NCBI GenBank assembly: GCA_019828545.1
Contig: JACVRA010000120.1
Location: 124,001-188,000 of the forward strand
Reading direction: 5' to 3'
Source of the DNA: Paracamarosporium sp. OC-R06-R3
Lineage: Eukaryota > Ascomycota > Dothideomycetes > Pleosporales > Didymosphaeriaceae
Length of the DNA: 64,000 nt
The notes under the pieces are model-generated. The model was given only the letters and a program-made list of their open reading frames with translations. It searched no databases and was not told where the DNA came from. The position numbers and the translations under genes are program-made. Below, piece after piece: positions 14,345 to 26,835 of this stretch (position 1 is the stretch's first letter; every line of letters begins with the position of its first letter).

Positions 14345-16029
14345 AAGGGTGTATATGAGGGTGTATGGAGGAACAGGAGGAGCGATCAGTGTGTTCAATA
14401 CTTGTACAGTGACAACTATTTTGCTCAACAGAACCAGTCTTAAGATTTCCTTTGACTTATAGATTCTCTTGCGTTTACTCATGTTGTGTGGCCGTCTGCT
14501 GCTGGTGTAGTGTACCATCAATGCAGTGATTACCTTGACTAAAAACATCCCTCCGTTTGCCTTCATTAGCATTTTCTGTCTGATCCTTTCTCGGCTGGCA
14601 CTATAGACCAATCACCATGCATTGTCACCAGTATTCTTACTGCAATGGGGGAGCGATTGTGTTCGGTCGCATGCAGCCGTTCACGTGGTACAACCAGGCT
14701 CCCCACAGTCTTGCCTTCTCTATATACTCTCAGCCTGCGTATCAGCTGCATAGGGTCTATCATTGCAATCTGTAGTAACAACTCACCCTCTAGATCTGCA
14801 ATAGAGCCCAACGCTGTCATGGACTGCTCATTGTATGTACTCGATTAGGCGATTTTGGGGGCCTGTCCGTTACTGCACGTTCCGCCATCACGGAAATGGC
14901 TGAACAACACAACATAGATGGTGTCATTCTACGCCCGCGCGAATGCGAAAATGCTGTCATGAGCTAACAGGAACGAGTATTCCTCGACCAATTATTCAAT
15001 AGGGATCATGTAGCTTATGGCTCAGCAATGTATCACCAGCCTTTTGATCTTGCGTGATCTACGGGTTGGTCCTGACGAGGAATCATGGTTGAATAAAAGT
15101 GGAAGTCTGCATCTGCGTCGATGATCAAAGACAACGCTTATTGGAACGGTGAAAGACTGTCACCAAACAAAGATGATCCTGGAATGGGGTTTGCAGCACA
15201 ATCGGGAGCCGGACATGTGCGTTGGTGCGCTTGCACATGTGGCGTTCCGAGTGGAGTGCGGCCCGCCAGCTCAGCTCCATTGCTTGGTCAAGATGAAGGG
15301 ACGCCGAACCGACTTAGCCCACCAATGCTTTTACTTTGGAATGATATGCGGATCGCAAATGCCTGCACAAAGGTCATCACGAGGAGCTTCTTCTGGCTAC
15401 ACATGATTCTTCATGGCGGCAGTTGGCTCAGCGCGGATGTTGTTCGACAGTGAAAGCTTCACGCGCTTGGCCGTGGACAGTCTGTACTTCTCTTTTTATC
15501 CGTAGCAAGCATGATCAGCACCCTCAACAAAAGCACACGCTTCATCCGCAATGCGCCATTCGCTCTGGCTGCAGACGATCTCGCTAATGATATCCCCCTT
15601 CAGCACGCCTCAGGTCACGCAAAAGGTGGGGAACAAGCTGAATAGATCCTCTCACAAGCAGCTAGACAACGCCATGACTCGTCCAACATGGCCAGTCACG
15701 CATAAGTACTACCGGTATTACACTGATTGCTCGAAACCTGCCGGCTACGGACGACAACCACTGGCTGAGGATACTGATGCGGTATGCAGTAACGCATTGT
15801 TATAACACCCCGCCCAAAATTATGCTCCCGAAATCACAACGATCGACGTCGTACGGTTCTGGGAACCGCGATCCGAGTAGATGGATAGCGAGCTGAGCGT
15901 TCCTGCCCAACCTGCCTCTAACTGCCTTTCGCCTACCTCTCAATTCCTCTTCTTAGTTGAAAGCCAAGTGCTCTGTGCTATCTCAGGAGGGGCAACCCAC
16001 AAGTCAGCAGCGCCTTTCTTATAATTACA
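14345..16029. other. Intergenic, nothing recognisable
   Basis: About 1.7 kb between cytochrome c1 and the DUF2235 gene. The open frames are short and show no domain, no codon pattern and no plausible splice structure. I see no repeat or RNA gene here. Confidence 0.45.
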
Positions 16030-18525
16030 ATGGCTTTCACCTTCAGTCCTCTTCCATCAGCCGATTTGCAAGAACAGTTATATCAATACCGTGCCACCAT
16101 GGCAAACTCAGCAACAGCTCAATCGTCGAAACGCAGAAGGAAGTTTATACTGTGCTTTGATGGTACAGGCAACAAGTTCTCAGGCACTGACGCCGATTCC
16201 AACATTTTAAAGATATACAGGCTCTTGGATCGCAACGAAGATGACCAATTTCACTACTATCAACCGGGCATCGGGACATACGTCGTTACGACCTCTAAGA
16301 AAGACGTTTCACACTCCAGTAGGATCGACAGGCTTAAGAGTTGGTACATAAAGGCCAAAGACAGCGCCATTGGCACTTCGTTCGCAGAGCATGTCATGGG
16401 CGGCTACAAGGTGAGTAGAGCCTGCCGTTCTATTCTCTATCCTAGAACAACATAAGATATTCAGACTTGCAGTTTTTAATGCGATATTATACCCCTGGTG
16501 ACGACATTTTCTTTTTCGGGTTTTCCAGAGGCGCCTACACCGCACGGTTCCTTGCCGAGATGCTCGACCATGTGGGACTGTTATCCGCTGGGAATGAGGA
16601 AATGTGTAAGTTTCCCTCAGGTACGAAGTTGATCTGTCTCAGCTAACTCTTCGCCTCCTTAACATAGGTCATTTTGCTTGGAAGTGGGTGCACCATATTC
16701 ACTGATAGCGCTCCGGCTAACTCAAAACAGGACATTCCAACGATGGCAGTGTCGACAGGAACGCAACGAAAAGGAAAAACAGAAGAAGCACTACCTCCTC
16801 GAGTTCATGTGTGCTTTCAGAGAAACCTTTAGCCGACCCGTCAGACCTGTCTGTGGCCCGGGATAAAGAACGTTGGTAAATCTACTCACTCTTCGATACA
16901 GATCCGCTTCCTGGGCCTTTTCGATACAGTCAACAGCGTACCCACCTTCGAAAACGCTTGGATGCAACGCAGTAAATTTCCATATACTGCGAGGAGCTCT
17001 GCGAGAGTTATACGTCATGCTGTCTCGATTGACGAGCGTCGAGCCAAGTTTCGACAGGACTTGATCTCTCAAAATAGACCGAACAGAATTAACCATTACA
17101 AGCGCCGCCGACGCAAGCCCGCTCTTACCATCCATACCCTCGATGGTCTCGATGAAAGAGACGATGGTCTATTAGCTGGAGAGAAACCTAGGGGGCGGAC
17201 TCCCTCAATGCCAAATGGTCGGCGCGAGACGTTAGCCGTGCCGGGAAGGGCTCGCGACCCTTCGCAAGCGTCGGCGGGCACGAGGAACGCAAGTCCAGCT
17301 TATACCGGAGCCACTTCAGCCGCCACATCCATGTCTAATCTTTCACTGGATGCTATCCAGAACCACCAGAATTCTGATTCTGACGACGATGGAGAGCAAG
17401 ACATAAGGGAGGTCTGGTTCGCGGGCTGCCACGCGGTACGTCTTTCAAAGCTCTGAGCATGCATAACTTCTTGCCGAACATTGCATTGTTCCTTTAGTAC
17501 CTGCCTCTATGATTTATGTTACACAAAGTCGGACTTAATCATAAGGACATCTCGTCGCTCACTGCATTCCTGGCTGTGCTAACTGGTATGCAGGACATAG
17601 GGGGCGGTTGGCCTCTACAACCAGGCGAGGATGCGGCCCTCAGCCATGTCCCCCTAGTGTGGATGGTCCGTGAAGCTCAATGCGCGGGTCTACAATTCGA
17701 TGAGGAGAAGCTCCGAGCACTCAGTTGCGGCCATCCCGAGTCCATACCAGCACCCCCAAAACCGCCTCAGGAGACACTCGCTCCAGTCCCAATCATCGAA
17801 GTTGACGCTGCGTTACCGGATCCTGTCGCTGCAGGTGATCGTGAGCTATCACCGTTCGGTCGACTGACCTCAGCCGGTGAAGAGGCAGCTCATGGAATTT
17901 ATAATCACCACCATCACCTTGCAGCTCCTACAAGAATGGAAGAAAAATCCGAGTGCGTTATATTTCCCCAATCAAGGAGATTTGAGACCAACAATACTGA
18001 AATTCAGCCAGTGACTATATGCCGCACCACCATTACCACGCCAAATTCCATCAGCACCTATACTCTGCTGCCACCCGTGGCAAGATCCACGATGTCCTTC
18101 AATTTAGGAATGGAGCGACGCATTTAGGCACCCTCTCCTGGAATATAATGGAGTTCCTCCCTTTCCGACGTATGGACCTGCAGGAAGACGGCACGTGGAA
18201 AGCAATCACCTGGCCCCTTCCGAAAGGTGAAGTCCGAGATATCCCAGACAATGCGTTGATCCATAGTAGTGTCATCAAGCGCATGGAAGCGGACAGCACG
18301 TATCGGCCTGGGAACCTAATTGTTGGAGGGGGAGGCCGAGGCGTACGGAAGGCGCCACCTGAGATGGGAACGGGGAAATGGATCGCTGTTCAAGAAGAAG
18401 GACATGCCGTTGGGGAATTGTTTGCAAGGAAAGAGAAGCCAATTCGAAAGAAAACGGACGACCATGCGAGGTCGTTGGCTGTGGCGCCTAATGGGCCTCA
18501 GGGTATGTTTTTGACGAGGCGCTAG
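16030..18525 (+). CDS. DUF2235 domain protein, predicted alpha/beta hydrolase (Tle1-like fold)
   Basis: Predicted serine hydrolase of 684 aa from seven exons: 16030-16410, 16473-16605, 16668-16683 (a 16-nt microexon), 16731-16848, 16902-17435, 17594-17952 and 18012-18525 (2,055 nt). The DUF2235 landmarks occur in order: [14 protein letters not shown], the nucleophile elbow [25 protein letters not shown] and [15 protein letters not shown]. The same domain is the catalytic core of bacterial type VI Tle1 phospholipases, but the fungal substrate is not known. A Ser/Asp-rich low-complexity insert separates the third and fourth motifs. The C-terminal part (about residues 515-684) holds a conserved [16 protein letters not shown] segment. 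A second in-frame ATG at 16099 has a perfect GCCACCATGG context and would give 661 aa. Confidence 0.88.
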
Positions 18526-19509
18526 AAGATTTGTCGAGTTAGATAATCATAGCCAAGCAAGCCTCTCACAACGAGACAGAGAAGAGAGATAGGTAAGGAC
18601 AGGTCTATTGGGTATTGGCGGGGAGAGTCTATGAGTTTAAGAACGCGTGCAACCAGTCTTAAAATTCATAACGATTTTCTTTGAGATGAAACGCTGTCTC
18701 TATACAGCATGTTTGAGTAACGCTTGGAACTTGTCCATAACACACGCCATAAACTATAGTCACACACGATAGATTTTTGCCTGGAAACTCTTCATTCCTA
18801 CTAACCCTCACAGTTTTACCTCTCTGTTCTATCCTCATTTCAAGCGTTTCGCAACCAATTCAACATCTCACAACAACATTCTCTCATATTCAGAATGTGG
18901 TCTACTCTGGGAAGCTACTAATAAATAGGCAGGAGCGTGTTTTGGAACCCATTGCGTTGGGTTTATTCATGTACATTGTTCCGACTTGATGTAATTCACG
19001 GGTGATTGATCAATAGATCAAGTTTTTGAAGGAGATGGGATGGCTTAGTAACTGTGAGTGATTGGTATATGATAAGGAATAGATGTGTAGATTCTGCGTT
19101 ACAGATGTGACGTAACGTTAGTATGACATAAATGGTGGGCTGCTTTGTTCGGCTTTTTGGATAGCATCAAGGTGTGATCTCGGTGAGGGTAGTGTGGATT
19201 ATACTTGGAAGCCTGGGTATTACGTGAATTCAAGGCAGGTGGATGCGTACTTTTGGTGGCTCGACCGCTGCCCAGCTGTATTTGCACACTCTTCTTTGGT
19301 GCCCACTCACATACGCTAGACTCAAGCGATACTTCACATTCTAATGAGCATCGTGCAAGTAAGTACGTGAATATAGTGCTGAAGTCCATCTACGGTGCAC
19401 CGCAAGCAACTGCCGCAGACCCACGTTTCAGAACCTCGTCCCACAACGACGTCTCCAGCCCACGGAAGGCATCTATCTCTGCAACGTTATACATGTGCGC
19501 CGGAAGCTC
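18526..19509. other. Intergenic between convergent genes
   Basis: About 1 kb of AT-richer sequence between the stop codons of convergent genes. No coding frame is supported. It should hold both 3' UTRs. Confidence 0.45.
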
Positions 19510-22500
19510 CTAACCCAGCTGGACCCTCAATATGCCTTTTAACGCCTCGATGGCTGAATCTGCATACTCCTTCGAATATAGATCCAACGTTTCATCCGCA
19601 ATTACCTCGTCTACCGCCTCTCCTGTTTTACCACGGAAAATTTGCGCTCGGATGTGAGCCACACCACTCCGGTTGAGCCGGTCCACCATCGCTTGTATGC
19701 GGATCTTGTTGAGACGATATAGCTCGACAACGGATTCTTGAAGTGAGTTGCAGTTAGCGATTGTGATGTCTTTGTGGAGCGGATGAGTGCGCGTTTTTGA
19801 GATTGGCCGTATGAAGTCAACGAGACGATTGAGGACGCGCAGGACTTCCAAGCGTCCGTAAACGCTGTTGAGGCTGTCTTCTGTGAGATGCGGTACGCGG
19901 TCAAAACTGGTACTAGTGGCGTCTAGACAATCTTCACGAAGCTCATCTCCATCGATCTTGAGCTGACTGAAAACGACTATCGAGAAACATATTAGTAAAG
20001 CCATCTATAACTCTAGGGCTAGATCAACGATCACTTACGCTTGAAGGCTTCTGCTAGCGACGTTATTTGCGCATTGATAGGCATATTTGCTGATGTGGAT
20101 GCAATGTAAGCATATGTTGTAGACGTTACGGATCTAGTTGATACCTACCTATTGGATGTATAGTATGCAGTATGTACGCAATTGGCTTCCAGTAATAATC
20201 AGCTAACCCAATTTCTGTGGGAGTAAAATGGATTCTGATGCCGTGGCCTTCACTCGCCGCTATTGCGTCTTCTTCGGCGAGTTTTGGTGTGAAAGGCGCA
20301 CATGAAGGAGCCACCTAGTATACCAAAGCCCTGTAAGTGTATATTCATTCGTGCGGGTCAATGGGCGTACTCACATGAACAGGAGGTATCTCTTTAAAAG
20401 TAACGGAGCTCACGACATCAATCAACGTGCGAAAGTCGTATACCCATAGCTTCGTGATAGGCGACATAAATTGCACATTCCTGATCCCACCTGACCTCGT
20501 GTGATTTACTCCTGGAACTGCGTCCCAATGGCAGTTATCCGAAATGCCCTCATGATCTATAGAGCGGTTAGCTCTGCAAAAAAGCTTTTTGAACGAAACA
20601 TCGCTACCTCGCAATGGAAGGTCCAGTGTCATGTCCACAGGTGCTCCCATCAACCGGGCGATGCGGCGTTTTTCGATAATGCAGAATTGCTTTGTCAAGC
20701 TTGTCCGCAGTTTGTGTTTAAGCTCAAGAAGTTCCAAAGCCTTGTCGTAGTTGAACTGTTGCATGTCCGCATACAGTAGGTCATCGATTTTGTTCTCCAT
20801 GCGCGATAAGGCGCCAATGACCTTATCTAACTGGTCATCGGCAGAGAATGCTCTTGTTCCACCCGCACCAAAGGGGTGAGATTGGGAGATTCGTGAAAGA
20901 GCTATCCAGGCGATATTGTCATGTAACATCTCTTTGACCTGTACATGGCCATAATGCTCGAATGCAAAGGTTCCCAAGCCAAGTTTCAGATGGAGTCGCG
21001 TCGAAAGTAAGGCAACGGTCCTTCCGTGGCGATGTACGTCAAGCGACAGAGAGTATCGCGTAAGCGTTGCGGCTTGGTAGAGATAGTGTGAGCTGAACGT
21101 GGTCTCGAACAGGTATATGAGAGCTTCAACTGCAATTAACAAACAATCAGAACTACACATAGTATCAGCGCCCTCAGCGTCCATTTGGAGGCGCCAAAGT
21201 CGGAGCGCATTCCCCACGAAATCCTCGAGCAGCGCTGGGTCGGGCTTTTCCGGTAGGGATACTATCATCAGAAGCTCATTTTTCAGAACCGTCATCTCGG
21301 TTTCGTGCCACATTCGGACGTTCGTCTGTATGTGATGGTAAGCCATTGTAGTGTTTGGTTTGAATGACATACCTCGATTTCTTCTTCTGCGGCACCTTGC
21401 TCTTGGATCTTAATACCCAGACTTTGAGCATGTGCACTAATTGTAGCATGGAAATTCCGTTGTTCCTCAACAGGTAGCAGAGCTACAAAGCGACTGAGGT
21501 CTTTGAAACAACTAGGGTTACGGTGACAACTGAAGTAAAATCGCTTGATGGTTTCGAGGGTTGGATAGCCAAGATAAGAATCTAAAGAGAGCAGCGTCAG
21601 GCCCAAGGCCCTGTGCGTCTGCGTCTCCACTGGTGGCAGGGTTTGCCAGATACCGGAATATAGTTTTTCAATCTTTTTCTTGCCTCTGATGCCAGTTAGC
21701 TAGTCCTGCTTGTTTCTAGCATAGCACTCCACGCTTACTCGGCTTCCGAATAGAGATGGGTAGTCGCTTCCAGCAAGCTTTTCCACATCGTCCAACACAT
21801 CGTACAAACGTTGAACATAGCAGCACGAGCAATGGAAGGGTCACCGACTATTGGATGTCCTATTTGCCAAATCTTGTCGACGAGTTGGTAACACGCTTTT
21901 TCGACGAGTTCCCATTCTCTCTTTCTGTGAGCAACCTCTATGCGCAGCAATGCAAAATCCCATGGAGCACCGTCAATGACTTTCTTCACGGCGGGTGGTG
22001 GGTTGAGCCAAAGCTCGAAGAGTTCCGCGCATCGATTTTGACGTTCATAGATTGCAGCCATGAAACGCAGATCACTCATACTCGCGACTTGTATAATCTC
22101 ATCCTGATGAGATGTCAGAAAACGTTCACAGTCCTCAAGTGCGTGCCTCACCGTTGTCTTTAGCGAAGTGTCATATGCCTCTTTCATTTGTCGGAGGGCT
22201 AGGGTAAGTTGGATTTGGCTGCCTGGATCGACTTTGCCTGCTGCTTTGGCAGCCTCGGTTCTCCTTTCCCCACCCAGCTGGTTTGCTAGAATCAAAGAAT
22301 AGTACATGACTTTTCTGGATTTGGAGTCGATGCCCTCCTTGTTTGCTTGCATGGTCGCCTGCAGTACGTAAGCAATTGATACAAGCAATGCTCATCAAGG
22401 TCGATATACCCATCTGACATCTTCCCAGCATTCTTCCTTCATAGCAACCACGAACAAGTCAGACCATAACTTGAGCTTTGCTTTTCGAGTTGGAAGGACT

Positions 22501-22931
22501 TTGGCTGCGTTTTGCCATGCTTTCAAACCTTCTGCGCCGACAGATGACAGAGCTAAGACATTGGGGTTCAGCTGCCGCGAGGCATCCAAAATACGATTGT
22601 AAATAAATGGAAGTAGGTCAGGGTCAGTAATCGGAGGCTGGCGTTGACAGAGACCAGTTAGTATAGGAAGGGCCTCTTGCGCGCGACCCTCGAGCTGCAG
22701 TGAAGCAGAAGCTTTCCAGGTCTGCAACAGTCAGCTTTATGTACACTCAGACATGTGCTGAGTATTCTTGGGTAACGCAACATGGCCAGGTTATGTCTGG
22801 GGCACAGGAAATACCAAGATGTATGGGTCGTTCGGCCTTTTCTTAAGAAGCTTGCCGATCGCATCGAGGGCGAATTTTGGTTTCGGGTAGTCGCGCTGCG
22901 CTTTGCAGAACTTGTCCCAGTTGAAAGCCAT
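19510..22931 (-). CDS. MDM20: NatB N-terminal acetyltransferase auxiliary subunit (Mdm20/Naa25/Arm1)
   Basis: Non-catalytic, ribosome-anchoring subunit of NatB, which with Naa20/Nat3 acetylates N-termini starting Met-Asp, Met-Glu, Met-Asn or Met-Gln and is needed for actin/tropomyosin function. It is 998 aa from eight exons: 22931-22815, 22721-22410, 22358-21739, 21685-21373, 21325-20375, 20314-20149, 20089-20039 and 19976-19510 (2,997 nt). The N-terminal half is a TPR-like alpha solenoid, opening with MAFNWDKFCKAQRDYPKPK and a second helix pair around KASASLQLEGRAQEALPIL. The rest is helical with no catalytic motif, as expected. The length is close to human NAA25. I rely on family resemblance rather than a short diagnostic motif. 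Confidence 0.82.
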
Positions 22932-23593
22932 GGCGGTCGTACAGCCCCTTGTTGTGCATGCAGGGAGTTTGGGGTAATAACCAGTGTTAATAGTAATGAT
23001 AGTGGTGCAAGATGCCGAGTTGTGATGGTTGACGGCGTGTATGTGGGTTGAGCGAAAGAGTAAGAGAAATACGCCGCCTAAGGCAAGTTGTCACGAGCGA
23101 TCTCGGTTGCGCCTTCCTTGTAAGTAACCGAAGCGATCAGGAATATTCTAGGACTGAGTAAGGGCACATGCATGTTCTAAGGGTGCGCTAAGATCTTGAG
23201 CGCTCTGTTGTATCTTGCGTTGGTAGTATAATCGATGATCGCATTTGACATTTGTACTCCCAGCTGCAGATTTGGGAAGCATGAAACCTTCACGTGAAAG
23301 ATGTGGGGTTCATGACGCTTATGTAACGGAAGCAGAGGAAAAGAAACAAGAAAAACAGTGCTTGTATGAGCATGCAATACTTGAACTGCTACGAACCATA
23401 TCCAGGGCTTCTTTGGAAATTGGTTCCGTTTGACTACTCTACGTAGCATAAGATTTCTACCAGTATATACAATGTTTTACAATACTACACAGTATCTATA
23501 CAGCGCCACCTTTAAGCCGCATTGTACAGGACAGACAAAATATTAGACTCCATGACAGGTATTATACAATATTTACGTCGACGGTGACAAAAC
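22932..23593. other. Intergenic, promoter of MDM20 and 3' flank of MSM1
   Basis: About 660 bp with no coding region I can support, between two genes transcribed in the same (minus) direction. Confidence 0.45.
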
Positions 23594-25594
23594 CTACTCT
23601 TCGCTTGATAGAGGCGGAAACAAAGCGCCTTGATACTTTATGCCCAAGTCAACGCTTGGTGTTCCATATTGCAAATCACGTCCGACTCCGCAATATTCGA
23701 ATGTTCGACGCGTTTCGTCCACACCGAGTTGATCAAGCATGACCTTCGCCTTGTTCGGCATATATGGCTGCAAGAGGATGCCAGCCATGCGCGAAGCTTC
23801 CGCGGCCAGATAAACGATTCTGTCGACCTCTTCACCAGGTTCGCCAGGACCGTAAGGAAGAATCTTCTTCCATGGCTCAGACATCTGGAGGTATTGATTT
23901 GCCTAGCAAACGTTAGACAGCGATAATGAAACGGATACAGCACTTACTGATCGAAAAAATCCAGCAATGAGGTGAAGTGCGCGTCGCGGATCATGCGCGT
24001 CTAAAGGCTCTGCAATGCTAGATGGGAATTCCAAACAAGTATCGTAGAATCGGGAACCAGGACCCTCCTTCCACTCCGAAGCAGGCAAAGGACCTACGCG
24101 CTCCACCGCGCCTCGTACACTCCATTTCTTCCCTCGAGTGATGCGCGACACGAGATTGCCGACCTGGGCCCACAGGAAATTGTTGTATAGTTTGATGATC
24201 TGGACGTTGTCATAGTTGCCGTCATCTTGGATACCGCCGTCATGCGCTAGATAGTAACGCATAACATCGGGACCGAACCGTTCTAGAGCAAGAAAAGGAT
24301 CCACGACTCGTCCAGTAGACTTGGACATCTTGGACCCGCCCAGCGTCCAGTGAGCGTGGGTAAGTATTCTTTTAGGAAGTGGAAGACCGAGGGCCATCAG
24401 AAAGGCAGGCCAGTAGATGCAGTGGAAACGAACAATATCTTTTCCAATGACATGACAATCTGCTGGCCAGCCACCAGCGTGATCTCGGCCAGGAGCCCAC
24501 GGATACCCTGCTTTGGTAACGTAGTTCATGAGTGCGTCAAGCCAAACGTATATGGTTTGTGAGCCATCTTGGGGAACGGGAATGCCCCACGTTAGCCTGT
24601 CCGAAGGACGGGATACCGACAAGTCTTCTAACCCAGATTCAACGGCTTGCACGACTTCTTTCATCCGGTGCGCAGGCGTGACCCACTCTGGATTCTCTGC
24701 ATAAAACTGGAGGAGTGGTTCACGGAACTCGGAGAGACGAAAGTGGTAGTTCTCTTCTGAAGACCACTCCACCTCACTGCCCGTCTCTACCGAAATCTTG
24801 CAGGGAGTGAGCGTCTCATTAGGACGGTCCAGCATCAGGACGTACCATAATCTTCCGACCAGTCGGTGGATCAAGATGCGGCTTCACTGCCGACTGCGGA
24901 TAAAAGGCCTCATCCGTAACGGAGTACCATCCTTCGTGCTTCTTTGTGTATATGAGACCCTTTTCTTGGAGCAAGAACTGCTAACCATCAGCATGTTCCT
25001 CTGCAGCGAGACCATGCTCTGGCGCGCACCCACGCATATGCAACAGCATCTTTGTGACCCGGGTCTGTCGTACGCACGAAGTGGTCGTTCGATACGAGGG
25101 CTTTGGCGGCGAGCTCCTTGAAGATGGCGGCACCCTTGTCGCAAAACAACTTTGGTTCGACGCCGGCTTTCGCGGCCGCGCGCTGGACCTGATGACTGTC
25201 AAAGCCGAAATAAACGTATGTAGATGTGACCAACCTTCAATCCGTGCTCATCCGTTCCCGTGCACATCAGCGCATGCTCCCCCTTCAGTACTCTCCATCG
25301 CTTGAGTATGTCGGTGAGTATCAATGTATAGAGGTGGCCTACATGGGGGGCTGTTGAGCAAAGTCAGTCGTTTGGTGCATTGTATAGAGAATTGCAAACA
25401 TGCTAACCTGCATTGACGTAGAAGATGGGTGTGGTGATGTAGTATGGTTTCTGATCAGGAGCGGATTGCGACGCGAATTGGCGATTGCGAGTGCGCCCTT
25501 GACAGGAGCTACATATCCATGGCGATGTTTGAAACTGCTGTGACCGAAGACTCCGAAGCGCAGGGGACACTGAGTTAAAAAGGCGTGCGCGCAT
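23594..25594 (-). CDS. MSM1: Methionyl-tRNA synthetase, mitochondrial
   Basis: Class I aminoacyl-tRNA synthetase of 583 aa charging mitochondrial tRNA-Met, from six exons: 25594-25408, 25350-25235, 25188-25030, 24977-24846, 24796-23948 and 23902-23594 (1,752 nt). A basic N-terminus of about 45 residues (MRARLFNSVSPALRSLRS) looks like a mitochondrial targeting peptide. The Rossmann fold starts at [21 protein letters not shown], with PHVGH as the HIGH signature, and continues with CTGTDEHGLK, WLDALMNYVT and the GGSKMSKSTGR loop. No zinc knuckle with four cysteines is visible, which fits the short mitochondrial type. The C-terminal helical anticodon domain is complete, and the length is close to yeast Msm1p. 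Confidence 0.93.
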
Positions 25595-26835
25595 ATTCTT
25601 TCACAGCTGCATAGCTCGCACTGGAGCTCTCCTCCGCTCAGAGCTCCGCGAATTCTGAGCACGGGCCATCTGCTGAATCATCACTTACTGACTTCGTTCT
25701 ACCGCTCCTCGCTTCACTCTGCTTTAACGGATTGTTGTGCACACGGTTTTGTAGGCCATCAACGCACGATAGACCGTACTTCTATGTATACAGGATGTCG
25801 TCTCGTGCACTTGCGACCGCATACCCGTCACGGCATCTCCACATGTTTTCTCGACACGCTGTGTTTCTTTCTGGCCCACGAAAGTTCTCTTGTCACAACC
25901 CTAAATGCCTCTGGGTCACATCTTTGCATTCAATACTTCTCTACAGTCCGCAGATAGATTTACGATCACACTAGAGCCTTCGCCGTTTTGATGATAGATT
26001 TTGCCTTCGCTACACCATTCTGACGGCTTGGCACCTGCATATGCGAGGGGCAACAAGCTACTACGTATTGAGGAAGAGATAGACTGTGGATTTGAGGCTC
26101 TACACGTGTGGCTTTTGCCACAATGCGTGGGGCTACCAACCTTTACGCATGCTAATCAGCAACCTTAGATTTTACGTGTACCTCTCCGACTAGCATGCGT
26201 CTCAGCAATTGTCCAGCCCCTATAGTCAAGCTCATGACCTTACAAACTATACAAAAAACTTCAATCTAGAACTGTTCAGCCGAGCTGTCGGTGTCGATCC
26301 GACGATTGGGGGCGTTCCTCTCCGCCAAGACTCAACCTCTATGAAGTCTATTCAGACCCGAAAACGGTAATCTCCCGCGCTTCACCTTCACTCATCCCTT
26401 GTCCACGTCAGCGCCACCTACCGTATTCTTGTCGATTTTCATAGACACGTACATCCTCCAAGTGTCGAGAGCCTTCTGGACGCTGCGGCGGTCAAGGGAG
26501 ATGATCCAACCCCCTAGTTCTAGAGTCTCTATTGGCCACGAGTGAATGCAGGCCTTTAATACGCCTCAATAAACAAGACAGGCCACCTGGCCCCGCAAGC
26601 CGCCACAATTCATCCCGCATATCTATCTCTCCTTTATTGATCCCTATTGAATCTAGGAGACTCATGTACTTTGGTCAGGCCGCCATGAAATATCTAGTCC
26701 AAGCCATGATCTTCGATAAACATAAATACTTCCTCCAATTCACACATCCCCAACCCGATATCGACATCAATTCCAATACTTCGCAAGTCGACACATCTGC
26801 AACCATACCACTCATTCGGTCCACCTCCAATCACT
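25595..26835. other. Intergenic between MSM1 and the pheromone gene
   Basis: About 1.2 kb with divergent starts on either side, so it should hold both promoters. No ORF is convincing. A T-arm-like hairpin at 26287-26303 was examined and rejected as a tRNA. Confidence 0.45.

Noticed and set aside
15121..15453. 110-codon plus-strand ORF in the cytochrome c1 - DUF2235 gap
   Set aside because: No domain, no splice context, and ordinary for chance in 1.7 kb of such sequence.
17516..17593. Extra 26 codons before DIGGGW in the DUF2235 gene
   Set aside because: Retaining them would need a start inside the gene; the family joins WFAGCH directly to DIGGGW, and the 17436-17593 intron gives exactly that.
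26287..26303. T-arm-like hairpin (5-bp stem GTCGG/CCGAC, 7-nt loop)
   Set aside because: The loop is TGTCGAT instead of TTCGANN, and no matching D-arm, anticodon arm or acceptor stem can be built around it, so it is not a tRNA.
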